Source: Aquibacillus koreensis (GTDB taxonomy: Bacteria > Bacillota > Bacilli > Bacillales > Amphibacillaceae). Taken from it: a stretch of DNA of 64,000 bases. The notes under the pieces are model-generated. The model ran no database searches. It saw only the letters and a program-made list of their open reading frames with translations, and was not told where the DNA came from. Of this stretch, positions 63,116-64,000 are shown piece after piece (positions within the stretch are counted from its first letter, which is position 1; every line of letters begins with the position of its first letter). The DNA lies in contig NZ_JAOALK010000032.1 in assembly GCF_025154055.1 (NCBI RefSeq), positions 37,962 to 101,961 on the forward strand, written 5' to 3'. Made by a program: the position numbers and the translations under genes.

Positions 63116-63483
63116 TTACGTTAGTTTTTCTAATTCCTTTAATCTATAAAGAATTTTTAGAAACACTTTTTCTTTACATGCACTTTCCCACATTCCGTCA
63201 CAAAGCCGTTCACCACGAACATAATAAGTTAATACAGCCTTAAGTTGTTCAACATTTGCTTCTGGTATAATTCTCTCATAATTTTGATCTAAGCCTTCTA
63301 ATTGTCTATGATAATCCGTCACCATTAATTCAGATTTATACACATCATCAATGAATTCATTAATTTGTTCACTATATTTTGGGTAGCCAAAATTCCTTTT
63401 TCCGGAACAACCCATTCACAATATCTATTTTCTTCGTCTTCAAAATAAGTTATGTAGCTCAATAGTTTAACTAGATTGGACAT
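63116..63483 (-). pseudogene. DUF6508-like gene interrupted by a frameshift
   Basis: Two overlapping frames together give one DUF6508-type protein. The first (from 63483) reads MSNLVKLLSYITYFEDEENR and runs to CEWVVPEKG. The second continues with FGYPKYSEQINEFIDDVYKS and ends KILYRLKELEKLT at 63116. The switch falls near 63375-63385, at a run of five A residues on the coding strand. It is either a disrupted gene, a sequencing error or a programmed frameshift. Confidence 0.65.
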
Positions 63484-63592
63484 CAATGTCATCCCTTCTT
63501 GTTCAAAATTAAAACAACGTGCTTTACATCTACCCACAACCCAGTAATACCTTTTCTAATTTTTTGGCTTAAACCTTCTTTGCTTATATATA

Positions 63593-63630
63593 AAAAACTG
63601 TAACTAGTTTATTAACTAATTACAGTTTTT
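63593..63630 (-). terminator. Intrinsic terminator of the tRNA cluster
   Basis: An 11-bp stem AAAAACTGTAA/TTACAGTTTTT with further pairing inside lies 5 bp after tRNA-Ala and ends in a T-run on the minus strand. Confidence 0.8.
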
Positions 63631-63634
63631 AGGA

Positions 63635-63707
63635 TGGAGCCTAGCGGGATCGAACCGCTGACCTCCTGCGTGCAAAGCAGGCGCTCTCCCAGCTGAGCTA
63701 AGGCCCC
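63635..63707 (-). tRNA. tRNA-Ala (anticodon TGC)
   Basis: The complement begins GGGGCCTTAGCTCAGCTGGG and has anticodon loop TTTGCAC. The acceptor stem closes, but the bases after the discriminator A are TCC, so the 3' CCA is not encoded. 73 nt. Confidence 0.95.
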
Positions 63708-63746
63708 AAGAAGTATCTCATTTTATAAAAACAGTTAGGAATGGAA

Positions 63747-63821
63747 TGGCTCCACAGGTAGGACTCGAACCTACGACCGATCGGTTAACAGCCGATTGCT
63801 CTACCACTGAGCTACTGTGGA
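63747..63821 (-). tRNA. tRNA-Asn (anticodon GTT)
   Basis: The complement begins TCCACAGTAGCTCAGTGGTA, has anticodon loop CTGTTAACC and ends with G followed by an encoded CCA. 75 nt. Confidence 0.95.
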
Positions 63822-63851
63822 ATAATATTTAGAATTTAATTATACAACAAA

Positions 63852-63900
63852 AAAAGAACATTTTATAGTAGTTTATTAAACTATTATAAAATGTTCTTTT
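63852..63900 (-). terminator. Long hairpin between tRNA-Ile and tRNA-Asn
   Basis: A perfect 16-bp stem (63852-63867 with 63885-63900), continued by AGTTT/AAACT, ends in TTTTTTTG on the minus strand. It can terminate transcription coming from tRNA-Ile, in which case tRNA-Asn and tRNA-Ala need their own promoter. Confidence 0.7.
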
Positions 63901-63906
63901 ATAATA

Positions 63907-63980
<74 letters not shown>

Positions 63981-63990
63981 ATTATCATAA

Positions 63991-64000
63991 TGGAGCGGGT
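63991..64000 (-). tRNA. Start of another tRNA-Gly (partial, 3' end only)
   Basis: TGGAGCGGGT is identical to the 3' end of the tRNA-Gly gene at 51271, including the encoded CCA. The gene runs off the window. Confidence 0.6.

Overview
The window is low-GC Firmicutes DNA. AGGAGG-type ribosome binding sites, a GerA-type spore germination operon, the sporulation kinase PrkA and YhbH, SigI, and many close counterparts of Bacillus subtilis genes (yhcX, bmrCD, ytiB, yvgN, trmL, yhbB, vmlR, queG, mntABCD, ysnE) point to an endospore-forming member of the Bacillaceae. A three-gene glycine betaine ABC importer, SbtA-type and MpsC-type genes and the dispersed intergenic repeats would fit a halotolerant or alkalitolerant genus near Oceanobacillus or Virgibacillus; the genus is inference.

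Layout. 1-8.6 kb: the end of a small gene, a GNAT-nitrilase fusion protein, a SigI with no RsgI beside it, a membrane-anchored trypsin-like protease, and the heterodimeric multidrug exporter BmrC-BmrD behind an elaborate leader. 8.7-13.3 kb: a beta-carbonic anhydrase and the gerXABC germinant receptor operon. 13.3-17.6 kb: an aldo/keto reductase and the glycine betaine importer. 17.6-18.3 kb: repeats only. 18.3-32.1 kb: mostly metabolism and transport (MarR with an MMPL exporter, a MurG paralogue, MATE, YnfA, aldehyde dehydrogenase, a nucleoside transporter, a purine permease) plus unknowns. 32.2-40.8 kb: yhbH, odhB-odhA and prkA, with the odh operon sitting between the two sporulation genes, then a 30-residue membrane peptide. 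41-44.9 kb: trmL, yhbB, and the ABC-F ribosome protection gene vmlR behind an attenuator. 44.9-47.3 kb: an apparent inorganic carbon cluster (SbtA-like transporter, a carbonic-anhydrase-like protein lacking its zinc ligands, MpsC-like protein). 47.5-51.3 kb: ogt, queG, an ABC-class ATPase, tRNA-Gly. 51.3-55.6 kb: tandem repeats built on tRNA-Gly fragments, then mntABCD behind MntR-like boxes. 55.7-63.5 kb: mixed small genes. 63.6-64 kb: a tRNA cluster (Ala, Asn, Ile, start of Gly).

Three points stand out. First, two separate antibiotic-resistance loci (bmrCD and vmlR) each carry a leader peptide and mutually exclusive RNA hairpins, the arrangement expected for induction by ribosome-stalling antibiotics. 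Second, an SbtA-type bicarbonate transporter is paired with a pseudo-carbonic anhydrase in place of the usual PII-like SbtB. Third, two otherwise unrelated families of intergenic repeats appear to share the same terminal inverted repeats, as if mobilised by one machinery.

All calls come from reading the sequence and from remembered family features. No database search or folding calculation was run.
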